This document shows positions 13,790 through 24,020 of a stretch of DNA of 64,000 bases, in pieces. The notes under the pieces were generated by a model. It had not been told where the DNA came from. It worked only from the letters and a program-made list of their open reading frames with translations, and ran no database searches. Each line of letters begins with the position of its first letter. Within the stretch, counting starts at the first letter, position 1. The position numbers were made by a program, and so were the translations under genes. The stretch lies in the NCBI GenBank assembly GCA_013399895.1, contig VXBA01004393.1, positions 1,523,275 to 1,587,274 on the forward strand. Reading direction: 5' to 3'. This DNA comes from Serilophus lunatus (lineage: Eukaryota > Chordata > Aves > Passeriformes > Eurylaimidae).

Positions 13790-14028
13790 AGCAATAGGAC
13801 CTGAAGAAACTGCATGAAGCAGTGTCAGGGAAGTTATAGGCTGGAAGTTATAGGGCGGTTGGGCACAGAACCGGCTCCCCAGGTCATGGCCCCAACCCTG
13901 AGAGAGCTCAAGGGGTGTTTGGACAATGCTCTCAGGGACAGATTGGGGTTGTTGGGGTGTCTTGTGCAGGGCTAGGGGTTGGATGATCCTTGTGGGTCCC
14001 TTCCATTCAGGACGTTCTATCATTCTAT
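13790..14028 (+). mobile_element. CR1 LINE 3' fragment, plus orientation
   Basis: This is the tail of a chicken-repeat-1 (CR1) non-LTR retrotransposon. Visible hallmarks, in order, are GTTGGGCACAGAACCGGCTC, the GGTGTTTGGACAATGCTCTC block near 13914, GGTTGGATGATCCTTGTGGG near 13977, GTCCCTTCC, and the ending TTCTATCATTCTATG. CR1 ends in an ATTCTATG-type repeat instead of poly(A), and this copy shows a decayed version. It holds only 3' UTR-like sequence and the last part of the element; no reverse transcriptase frame is present, as is usual for 5'-truncated copies. The region near 13840-13860 looks shortened relative to the consensus I remember. Its 83-codon antisense frame is not a gene. Confidence 0.9.
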
Positions 14029-15394
14029 GCAGTGATCCTTAGGCAGGTACACGAGTGTGTAGCACCTTGAAGTACTCAGCTGATGGAAACGAAGTATTTT
14101 TGGCATTGTGGAGCCTGCTGTGAACAGCCCTTTGTCTTCCTTATAATGTATCTTTTTTCACGGTGGCTGTCCTAGTCTACAGAGGCATGTTGTGGGAATG
14201 ATCCACTCTGAGGTCCTGAGCAAATTTGCTGGATGCTGGAGTCATTTAGAAGCTGGCAGTGTCGCTGTTATTGTTATTTAATATAGCCTGTTGTGAACAT
14301 GTGTCTTCTGACCACATCTAGCTTTCCAGTAGGTGAATTTTTCTCCAAAACCAGGGGGAGAGGAACTGTCTGTTCACAGTGGAATTGCTACTTGCTAATA
14401 CCCATGCAAATTTAAGTTATGGGCATTTCAAATTTTGGCCCATGGGTTGCTGCAGTTCTTGCTTGTATGTATTTGATATATTTAATTGCTAGAAACTATT
14501 TGACCTGGAAATTACTCCAGAAGTAGGCAAAACATATTAGTTTTATTTTATCAGTTTTCCTTAAAAACTCTTTGAGTGTTGAGTTTGAGATCTAAAACAA
14601 TTTCTAAAAATTCGTGAGATTAATGTAGTTATTTCTTTGAACTATGAGCCTCACAAAAATCAGAATTTTGCAGAGTTTGAAATCAAATTAATAAATCAGC
14701 CACATGAAAATTCAACCTTGAGTTTCTGAAAAGATTTGTGAACTTCAACAGCTCTTTCAACAGGTCTGTTCTGCATTTTGAGTTTCTACTGCAATGCAAT
14801 CCAAGTCAGATTTATATGACTACATATTTTGTTGCAAACATTCACAACTCGAAGCTATTACCTGACTGTCTTCCATATCAGGCCATTTATGTATCTACGA
14901 AAACACTGGCATCTGTTTAATATTTTATTGCTTTAGAAATATCTCTGTTGTTCTGATACAATCTTGCTCTAACATTTTCATGAATAGAGTATTTATTCTT
15001 TCTACAGATTTGAGGACATGTGCCCTCATATAAATAATATTAACTATGACCTGACCCATAATTTCCATTGCAAGAAAATTTTATAATAAGAATTTTTCCT
15101 TCAGAATGGGTTGTGGTTTTATTTGTTTTTATTTTTTCTTAAATTTTCTAATATTTTCCTTGATTGCAAACAGGAAACATGTAATGCCTTGTGACATTTA
15201 GTATTGAACGTCAAAAGTAATACATTAAAACCATCCATAACTGCTTTCAGCTTTAGGCCCTAACAGTTCATATTATTACTGATACATTAATTCTTAAGAA
15301 GCTTGAAATGTGTACAGGTATATCCTCTTATCATTAATAATACATAACTTATGTACCATATCAATCCATATACTGTAGATCACTTTATCAAGAA
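14029..15394. other. A+T-rich noncoding DNA, no gene seen
   Basis: No gene or clear repeat is visible. The single 60-codon plus-strand frame at 14738-14920 has no recognisable content. Confidence 0.55.
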
Positions 15395-15455
15395 AAGAAA
15401 TGCAATTATCCCTATTTTATAGACAAGTTAAGGCCTAAAGTCAGGGAGCAAACAA
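15395..15455 (+). repeat. ancient MIR-like SINE fragment
   Basis: The stretch ATTATCCCTATTTTATAGAC, followed by AAGTTAAGGCCTAAAG, resembles the well-known MIR core-to-3' segment (ATTATCCCCATTTTACAGAT followed by GAGGAAACTGAGGC), with the divergence expected for an element older than 100 million years. MIR and related L2/L3-driven SINEs occur at low copy number in birds. Only about 55 bases are recognisable; the boundaries are approximate. The alternative is chance similarity. Confidence 0.5.
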
Positions 15456-15744
15456 AGCTCTTATGCAAGGAGGATTGACAAAACCAAAATTCAGTTGCCT
15501 ACATTCTTTTCCATTTCGATTTGTCTCAAATTAAGGCACAGCTAATTTTCTTTTGGGTTCTATTGACACAGGGCTGCCAAAATAGTAGCAAATTTGGTGC
15601 TGTAAAACACAGGGTGAACAACTTCAAACCTGCTTCAAAGCAAGCTCTGAGTGAGAGACAGGGACAACCTGAAAGCATAACCTTACAGTATAGTACTGAA
15701 CAATTTTTCATGGACCAGCACCAGGATAGAAATAATACATGAAT

Positions 15745-15746
<2 letters not shown>
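15456..15746. other. noncoding flank of the microsatellite
   Basis: No gene is supported. The 73-codon plus-strand frame and the 108-codon minus-strand frame here are not credible genes. The minus-strand frame owes its length to reading through the tetranucleotide repeat. Confidence 0.5.
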
Positions 15747-15841
<95 letters not shown>

Positions 15842-15866
15842 GGATGATACATAGATAGACAGATAT
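15747..15866. repeat. (GATA)n tetranucleotide microsatellite
   Basis: A perfect GATA tandem array runs from 15747 to 15841, almost 24 uninterrupted units. Degenerate units follow to about 15866 (GGATGATACATAGATAGACA). Such long pure arrays are typically length-polymorphic by replication slippage. On the minus strand it reads as TATC, giving spurious Tyr-Leu-Ser-Ile repeat peptides in two frames. The array contains many GATA-factor core motifs, but nothing here shows that they are used. Confidence 0.97.
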
Positions 15867-16560
15867 AACTACCTTTCCACAGAGAGATGACTCCATTAAT
15901 TTGGTAAGAGGTCCATGGGTGTGAAGTGAACCCAAACCCAGCAAGATACTTGGCTCCCCTCTGTAGAAGAAAGGCTTTATTTACTGATACACTTGCAGCT
16001 TAGGAGAATTTCTCTGTTTTCATCTTCTTCTGATACAGGCTTTGTAGTGCAGTGTGGTTCTTGTTAAGCAGCATTGAGCATATGAACACCTTCCAGGTGT
16101 TAGCCAACAACAGGGTGAGAATGCTCATGACTTCTAGTCAGCCCTGTGTCAAGGCTCAAGATGAACAGGAAGAGGTAGATGAAGAGTAGCATGAGCCTCC
16201 TCCTTTCGTGGTTTTATCAACTCCAGCCCTCCAAACCTTTTGCGGTGTGCCCAGGGTCTAGTCCAGATCTGTGTGTCTTCAGGCATGAAAACATCTGCTA
16301 GGAGCTTTATTTCAAAACTTATATGATGGCTTCTCGGCTCCATATGCCTAGAAAAGGCAAACATCTCTCCCTTCCCACCACCTCTCTGGCACCAGAGCAC
16401 TCCTGGTACTGCAAACCACCTGGCTGCCAGAGCAATGGGAGAAACAGAGCCTGAATTTGCAGCTCAACCCTAAGGATAGGTTTTATCTCTGCCTGAATCA
16501 GCATCTATTATGTGAGGTCCTTTATTTACATCTGGATTGAAGAGAGAGAGGGAAAGCTTC
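15867..16560. other. noncoding DNA, no gene seen
   Basis: No supported gene. The minus-strand frames at 16149-16400 and 16319-16504 overlap each other in different frames and have no recognisable motif. Composition is mildly G+C-richer near 16160-16480. Confidence 0.5.
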
Positions 16561-17357
16561 AGGAGAATGAAAGGAAATTGCTGACAAAACAGTAAAGCCC
16601 TCAGCTAGCATGTGTCTAAATGATAAAGAAAAAGGAGTGCCTGGCTCCGTAAGGCTTTAAGAAATCATTGTTTTCTGCCCTTCACCAAAGATCCAGTCTT
16701 TTGGGCATTGCTTCAGGTAGGGCTTCTAACAGACAAGTCCTTGTTTGTGAGAAGAGGCTGTTTCCAAGTGTGACTTCAGGTGACTACATTGAACCAATCA
16801 GAGACAATATGAACCCATCTATGAAAGAATCTGATAAAAGTGGAATTATATCACATCAGTTTGATACAAAATGGACAAGTGAGGTGCTAGAGTTGCCCCA
16901 GGAGGGATATGCAGAACAAATCAACAGCTGAAATGAAAAACATTAAAAAGGAACTCAATCAGAAGAAAAGGGAAACATTGTTGTAACAAGCTAATGCCTG
17001 AAATGCTAAAATAGAAGGACATTATTAATTTGTGAGATATAAAAATATTTGGAAGAATATTTCAGATGTTTTTGATAATTTGAAAATTATAAATTGAAAT
17101 AATAGTTCTGTGTACTAAAACTGATGTGAAGGTGTTTCAGGAAAATTTTAAGGAAAGGAAAGCAAAGGAAATTTTGTGACAATTGACAAAAATATTCTGA
17201 AAAAAGATCACACAAATAAATTATATCAGAAATTAACCAATGTACTAGCCCTGATACCGTGGTTATAAGTATTGGCAAAGATTGGAAGGGAATCCAAAGG
17301 CATGCAGGTATCCCAGGAATGCAGATTTCTATCAAAATTCTTAGGCATACTCATCTC
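16561..17357 (+). other. unidentified block ending at an A21 run
   Basis: An 87-codon plus-strand open frame at 16668-16931 is followed by about 425 bases of A-rich, 3'-UTR-like sequence and then a run of 21 A residues. The layout (short frame, A-rich tail, poly(A)) recalls a processed retrocopy. I recognise no parent protein, see no polyadenylation signal just before the A run, and find no matching short duplication on both sides. Retrocopies are rare in birds because CR1 does not efficiently mobilise mRNAs. Chance arrangement is the more likely explanation. Confidence 0.2.
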
Positions 17358-17378
17358 AAAAAAAAAAAAAAAAAAAAA
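17358..17378 (+). repeat. A21 homopolymer
   Basis: This is a run of 21 consecutive A residues, the longest homopolymer I see in the window. It could be a mononucleotide microsatellite, or the tail of an old retroposed sequence whose body I cannot identify. Avian CR1 does not leave poly(A), so this would not be a CR1 tail. Confidence 0.9.
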
Positions 17379-19366
17379 TCAGATCTGTATGACTAAACAG
17401 CCACTCCTCACAGATTAAGAAAATAAGAAAGATTTTTCCCAAACTGGAAGACTTCCCATGTCTAGTTTTTTAATATGACCAGCACTAGGTGCCTGTTTCT
17501 TCAGCACAGCACATTTCAGCACATTTTTAGAATAAGCAATGAGTGAGAAGGTGCTCAGATGCATAGTCAATAGGGAACTCTCCATTCCTGGCTGCTTGTC
17601 TGCATGTGATTTTGCACATCCTTCAGCTAAATCAGAGATCCAAATGGAAAATTAATTGCTTAAAGACATCAAGTGGATTTCTGACACTCCCTGGAGACTT
17701 TGTGCCTGTAAAACATCTAGGTTGTCTTTCTTTTCTGACAGATATAAGATGTAATTTAAATTTAATGTATATTTCAAGTTTTAAGTAATTAATCAATTAA
17801 TAAATGTAAGCTACTAATATGTTACAAATATTTTATATTTTCTTTCTTCAATTTCACATCTGTGGTTTACAAACATATAGAAAATACTGACAGGGGGAAA
17901 CAGTGTATAGAGTGTATGCATATTTGCACACTTTGTCCACATATTTGTGTCAATCTCCTTCTTTTAAAAGATAGAAATCTCATAGGAAAAAATATTTTCT
18001 ATTTGCTGTTATAAGTAATAGCAGCTTCAAAGAGGAGTAAGCATACTGGAGTAAAAGGAAGTGGAAATGGCGATATGGAAGGGAAGAGACCAAAAAGTGT
18101 TACGGAATCTAAATTAAAATCATAAAGCATTTCCACAGAATTTCCAGAATTTAAATCTAGAGTAAATTAATGCCTTCACTCATGATCTTTGTTTCTCCTG
18201 AATTTCTCCTCTCCTTCTTCAGAGATGTGATGGTAAGTAGGTAGGGAGCTCTGTTCTGGATAGAAAGAACAAATGTAAATAGGCAAACATTCTTTCTTTT
18301 ACTTTCAACATAGTGAAGTAAAGAAGAGAACAAAGAATTAGTAGTAAGATAAAATTAAATGTAGAGAAAAAGAAATAAATGTTCCCTCTTATTTTGTTTT
18401 AAACAACTATTGCCCTAAACCAAAGTAACCTTGTTGCTTTTAAGAGCATTTCAATGCATTTAAGGCTTTCAATAACTTTACTGTTATCAGCAATCTTCTT
18501 TTTTAACACCTGCAAGAAAATTTTTGTATACAAGTTCATTAAAAAATACTATGTGGTGCCATTTTGAGGGAAGTTGTCTGCATTTTATTTTTTACCAGTA
18601 TATCACACCTGTATTCTGCATCCTTGTTTATTGGAAAAGAATGGTTCCATGTCTGTATGCCCAAATCAAGTCTTTTAATTCTTATGATTCTTCTTAATTC
18701 TTATTAATTGATAAGATGATTCTACACAATAGCTGAGAAAACACTCAGCTTTTCTTCTATGTGTTCATCTAGACTAATCAATTTTTCTTGGAAGACAATA
18801 ACTGCAGAATCAGGCAGCTCCTCATGTTTTTTACCTTAGTTGAGTGAAAAGGACAGATAAAATATGTATATTAACTTTCAAATATTCCTTAAATAAACAT
18901 TTTTATAGGCAATTCTCTTCTGTTCATTTTTAACATTTCAGTGCTGCCTGTTTCCAGGATTTATTGAGGAGAGGTTGGAGAATATCAGGTCCTTAAGTTT
19001 TGGGAAAAATCTGTCCCAGGATCTTAGTAGATGGACTTTCTGTGCACTGCACCAGGTAAAAAAAATCCATGTACTTTGTGCATTATTCTTATTACAGCAG
19101 TTATGAGCAAATTTCTGTTGCATTAATTATAGTCTAAAAGTATGCTTTTGTGACGTGTGAAATAGTCCTTGTGCTTAAGTCCAAGCAATCCTGAATTTTA
19201 AATTCTGACTTCAAATTCAGCTCTGAACTTCTTATTTATTTGCTCAAGTATAAAATGATAAAGTTGTCTGTCCAAGGCTCCAAAAGCATAACATTTTTAA
19301 TTATATGGTCAATTAAATTAGATTAAATCTTAACAGAACTGAACTCAGTTCCAAAGGAACTAACCA
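17379..19366. other. A+T-rich noncoding DNA, no gene seen
   Basis: No gene or repeat recognised. The frames at 17606-17788 plus and 18938-19123 minus (60-61 codons) carry no recognisable motif. Confidence 0.55.
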
Positions 19367-19392
19367 TTGCTTTTTATCCCTTTGCATTTCAG

Positions 19393-19642
19393 ATTCCCTA
19401 ATCAAACACATGTCTTGCTGCATCCCTGGCCTATATTGAATTATAGGGAGCAAGTTCTAGAGTCTCGTGGATTTCAAACAGAAAGGCACAGACTCTCTCC
19501 TGTCCTGTGTGATGAGGAAACTAGTCAGCTGTTCCTGCTAACTGCAGCTGTTTTTGTTGGGGGGCAGAGGGAAAGCAGCGATGGTGGGCTGGTCTCAGAC
19601 TTCTTGAGTATCTTCTTGGTTATGTGTGAAGTCTCACATCAG
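19393..19642 (+). other. weak candidate exon (splice-like borders, open frame)
   Basis: A pyrimidine-rich stretch ending in CCTTTGCATTTCAG at 19379-19392 resembles a 3' splice site. Downstream, one plus-strand frame stays open for about 95 codons, to 19675. CACATCAG followed by GTGAAC at 19643 could serve as a 5' splice site. The block is richer in G+C than its surroundings. The translation (containing NYREQVLESRGFQTERHR) matches no family I know. An exon of about 250 bases is plausible for a long noncoding RNA or an unannotated transcript, but such coincidences are frequent. Confidence 0.15.
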
Positions 19643-19675
19643 GTGAACGTGCAGGGGGTCAAAGTGCTTGTGTAA

Positions 19676-20112
19676 AGGGGAGGGAGCTCTTAGCAAACTG
19701 TTGAAGTTCTGTAAGGAAAAGTCTGATAGTAACATGATCGAACTACTGATATCAGAGACAAAGTGTCATCTGTGGGGAGTGGCTCAAATCTCTTTTTTCC
19801 AGATCAAAACACACATTAATGGTGACCTGTGGCTAGGGATGTTGAGCATCTGTGAATTTCCATGATGTCCGTGGGAACCAGTGGATACTTGCCACCTTTG
19901 AACTCGTTTGTTTTTACCAAATTCCCTGTGTGTTCTGTGCTTAGTCCTATACAGAGCAGTGACATTCCTCTGAAGATTCACAGGTCAGATCCTTTGTCTG
20001 CTGATCTAATTAGCTAGCCTGAGAAGCAAAACAGATTAGCTGTCTTAAGCCAGAGGCACATGCTAATGAGCCAGGAGATGGCTTTATACCATACAGCTGT
20101 ATCTTCAGAGCT
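19676..20112. other. noncoding DNA, no gene seen
   Basis: Opposed 65-codon frames overlap on the two strands (19668-19865 plus, 19784-19981 minus), which argues against either being coding. Nothing else recognised. Confidence 0.5.
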
Positions 20113-20182
20113 AGATCCAAAGTCTTTAACACCCACAGAAAGATTCCCATTTACTTTGGCAGAAGTAGGATAAGGCCCTGAG
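20113..20182. repeat. ancient amniote interspersed repeat fragment
   Basis: The sequence starts AGATCCAAAG, passes through AAAGATTCCCATTTACTTTG and ends AGAAGTAGGATAAGGCCC. This resembles an old, partly palindromic repeat abundant in turtles and crocodilians, which I remember as AGATCCAAAG, then ACTCCCATTGACTTCAATGG, then GAGTAGGATCAGGCCC. Birds keep few, heavily mutated copies. I cannot give a secure database name. The match is from memory and the ends are approximate. Confidence 0.5.
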
Positions 20183-20266
20183 CTTTGAAACTGTTTGTCT
20201 CAGAATATAATGTATGTTGGTGTCAAACATGGCTGTGCCCTAAGAGCAAAATATTAACCTATAGTA

Positions 20267-20365
20267 ACAGTACTTTGCACTTACCTAGCAGCTCTCAAAT
20301 AATCATTTCTGTGCACTTTAATTAATTAACCTTTACAACAACATGTCTTTGAGGGTTAGCTAAGG
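20267..20365 (+). repeat. ancient MIR/L2/L3-type fragment
   Basis: The order of motifs is ACTTTGCACTTACCTAGCAG, CTCTCAAA, GTGCACTTTAATTAATTAAC, and CTTTACAACAACATGTCTTT followed by GAGGG. It parallels an old amniote SINE/LINE tail remembered as CACTT, TAGCGC, TTTACAAACATTAATTAA, CCTCACAACACCCCTGTGAGG. Order and spacing fit well even though many positions are mutated. It is a fossil with no coding capacity. RepeatMasker would decide which family it belongs to. Confidence 0.55.
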
Positions 20366-23300
20366 ATCAGAACAGAGTGATGAGTTTAAAAATTCTCCAG
20401 TTATTCATTTATACTAAGACCGTTTTTGATTGGACTGTATTTGTATCTTTGTTCAGATTTTCTTTCTGATCACATTGTTCTTAAAAGCATGTTATAAGCA
20501 CTTAAATATTTGTCAAGAAAAAAAAAGAACATTCCTACTTTTGCTGGCATACATTGGGTAACGCTTCACTGCTCCTGCTTTTTACTGCTTCTCCTCTCAG
20601 TGCACCTGCTACTTTTTCCTATATCCCTATTCATTTTCCAGTGTGTCCTCACCATTCTCTACTGAGAATAAGCAATGCTTATTCTTAAACCTCTTTGTTC
20701 CACCATGAAGATCAAAATATCAAGATAGGCAAAGTAATTTGTGTATTGCATTGATCTGGGGGTCAAAAATGTACAATTCCTCTTTACTAACCATAGTGAC
20801 TCAGGCTCAGAGTTTCATTAACAGGTCTTTAGGAAGGTGGCCTTAAATAGGCAACAACTCGAAGACATTTGTGAATATTTTTAAATTTATTTTTTTCTGT
20901 GAATATTAAATTTCTTGGGCTAGATATGTGCAGAATCTAGAAGTCCTGATAGTTGTTTTGTAGTCATGACTTTAAATAGCACTGTCTCCCTTACCTGTGT
21001 GCTAAAATAATGCAACGTATAGACTTGTCTAGAAGAAAATCCTTACTTAAAATTCTTAAAGTTTAGGTAATGTCTAAATATTCTGCTGGAGACTAAAATT
21101 TGGAGTGAAAAGAGTACTAAAGTGGCTTTGTTTGGTCTAAACCAGTAACTAAAAAAAAAAAAAAAATTGGAAAAGGATCTTTTCCATCTCCCTTTTCTGT
21201 GACCTAGAATGAATGAAATTACTTTTTGTTATGAGTAGATTGCTGTTAAGTTTGTCAAGTAAACAGAGTCCTTGAGTTTCTTTAATTTGAAATGTTTAAT
21301 GCCTGAGAATTAATAGTTAATGTATCTTGAACTAGCTTATTCAGCTTTGTGGTTGATCTGGTAGCCATGTTCCATGAATCATATGTGCTGTCTGGCTGTA
21401 GTTCCATTTGGATCATGTTTAGTCATTAGATTCTGAAAAGATCTATGCTCATTTATCTTAGTAAATCAGAATGGAGTTTAGCATTATTTTTTATAAGTTT
21501 ATTATTTAGAGGCTAACCTTTTAGATTTGGTTGTTTCGTTGTTGGGTTTGGGTTTTTTTTATTCCATGCATTCACTTTTAGGTTTATATTTTTAATTGCT
21601 GTATTACAAATATTACATGTTGTTTGTTGTTTTTTACTGAGTCATTATATAATGACCCTCTGCTAGGATTTCACTTGAAGTTTAAATGTTCCTTATTCTA
21701 TTGTTTCATTTAAAAGAACAATCATTGGTGACATGTAAATGAGTAAAGTTTTATAAAAATAACTTGGAATAAATTTTTAATAAGACGTATTATTATCCTT
21801 TGACTCATTGCAAGTCATTCATAAACACCATTAAATCCTGATAATTATAGCTGTAGCTGCAGGGTTACTACCTTTACAGTCCTTATGCAGACTTCATTTA
21901 GAGGTCCAGTGGGGACATGCAAACAACTGCTACAAAATGTTGCTATTAATGGTTTCCTTTGGAACAGTATTGTGCTAGATTAAACATTCAGTCATGAAAC
22001 AAAAATGTTTATAGGTCATCTAATAACTAAACATTTTGTAACTTAAGTTCTTTAGCTTTGGATTCCAGATTTTAGGACTTGCACAAATTTGTTTTTTCTT
22101 CTATATTCAACAAGAAATGTAGAGATTCTGTAATGCAGCAAAAAGCTCAGCAATTTTCCTGAATAATGCAGTGATCACCATTTCCCCCAAAGTAAATTGG
22201 ACTATCTTTGTTTATAAAGCTGCATAATAACTTTCACAGTACCTCCTTTTCTTTGTTGCTCAATTTCAGAACAATCTTCTGGAATGGAGGGCATGCAGGG
22301 ACTTACTGGATATTGCTTCATGTCTTACAAAATACATGATAATCTGTTTCCAGGAAATTTCTGGTCTGGATGTATACAAACACAGCTCTTTTTCTTCTAG
22401 AAAATAATCTAGACATCAACTTTGGAGCTGCATAGGCTGTCTTTATATCTTCTGATATAAATCTCTTCCAGGAACACTTAACAGAAAGGATTTTTAGGAG
22501 CATCGGTGCTGTTGTATGTCAAAATTCTGCTCTGTTCTAAAACAAAAATCTCCCAAGATGTCTTTAAAATCCAGTGTGCAGTGGAATTCACACCATGTCT
22601 CTTTGCTAGCACGAATTTCCTTTCTCCAATGCAGTTTACTGTTCCGTAGACTCTTGATTCCCCCTGATTAGACAAGCTAAGCATGAAGCACAATGGCAGT
22701 TCTCAGGATCTAGAGTACTTAGCTCTGGTGTTCTTTCATTCACCTGCCCCATGCTCCACACCAGCAGTCCTTGCCAGGGACTATGTATCCTCCTAGGTGC
22801 TCACCTATGTCCCAGTCCTTCCTTTGTATCATCCCCCAGACCATGAACTGTTCCCTTTAAATTGTTGCAGTTCTATTTGGTGGTTAAGCATGTTACCAGT
22901 AGGATTTCAGCCTGCTCTCCTCTATTGTGGAAGGACTGATCATGCTGTGCTGGGGCCTGGTGATATAGCCCTTTCAGGTGTAAGAGCTAATGGTGTGAAG
23001 GGGTGCTGTATTGACTCTGAAAAGATACCAAACACACATGAGGGATCGAGTTGATATCAGCAAGATACTACTCTGGCATTACACCACCAGAAACTTCTTC
23101 CACCTTCTTCTGATTTAACTTTTGCACCACTTTTTTGCAGTCTTACCACTAATTTTTTTATTACTGCAATGGGCTTTGCTCATTGGAGGCCTTGGACCTG
23201 AGATTCTACATTGTGCCTTAAAAAAACCCTTTGACAGAAAGAAAGAAATGTTTGTCATTGCTTTAATTGAAGGCTGTTCCAGACTCATACATTCTGACAG

Positions 23301-23960
23301 GTGTTAATGCTGCTCTCCAATTTTGCAAGTACTCTTCCACAGTTGCGGGACCCCAGATGGACAATATGACTTTTACCAATTAATGGCATTGTAATTAAAG
23401 GTATTTCAGCACACCATAAGAGATTTAGAAATATTTGTTAAACAGAAAAGATGTTTTGAAATGCTGTGATGATCTGATTTAAAAAATAGCTTCTAATTTA
23501 TTCTCCTGGTACTAATTGCCAGTAGTCACTAGTAAGACTAGACTGATGTTAAGTCACTGTATTAGGCAATGGATAGTTATCTTTACAGGTGTATTTCTCA
23601 TGGCCATCAAAGAACTTTAGTTAAAAAAAGTGAATATTTCTAAGGCACAATATTAAACAGGGAAATAAGTCCTACTCTTTATCTCTTTTGCAGATGACCC
23701 TCACTTTTTCCAGAAGGGTGAAACACTGTTAATGTTTTAGACATTGGCACAGCAAGTCTTCATATAAACCCAGTTCCTCAGCCTGGAAAGACTCTTCCTT
23801 TTTCTGCATAATAAGATTCCTGAAATCGTAGCCCAAATCCTTCTCACTCATCTTTTAAAAAAACATTACATGAAAAACAGCATTAAAATATTGTTTCATA
23901 AAAGTTATCAAAAATATTTATTGTGGACATTTTAAAAAGTATGAGTGGGAAATGAGAAAA
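20366..23960. other. A+T-rich noncoding DNA, no gene seen
   Basis: No supported gene or clear repeat, apart from an A16 run at 21151-21166. Frames of 60-85 codons (22318-22503 and 22478-22693 minus, 22797-23054 and 23122-23307 plus) show no recognisable protein content. Confidence 0.55.
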
Positions 23961-23964
23961 AAAT

Positions 23965-24020
23965 TAAGGCTCAGGAGCATAAGGCTCATTACATGTATTC
24001 CTTAAGGCTTCTTTAAGGCT
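23965..24020 (+). repeat. cluster of four TAAGGCT words
   Basis: The heptamer TAAGGCT occurs four times in 56 bases, all on the plus strand, starting at 23965, 23980, 24003 and 24014. Spacing is irregular (15, 23 and 11 bases). This could be a decayed minisatellite or a homotypic cluster of factor sites. I know of no factor with exactly this core. Confidence 0.6.

Noticed and set aside
15526..15944. Minus-strand frames encoding Tyr-Leu-Ser-Ile repeats
   Set aside because: They are simply translations of the TATC/GATA microsatellite, open in several frames because the unit contains no stop on that strand.
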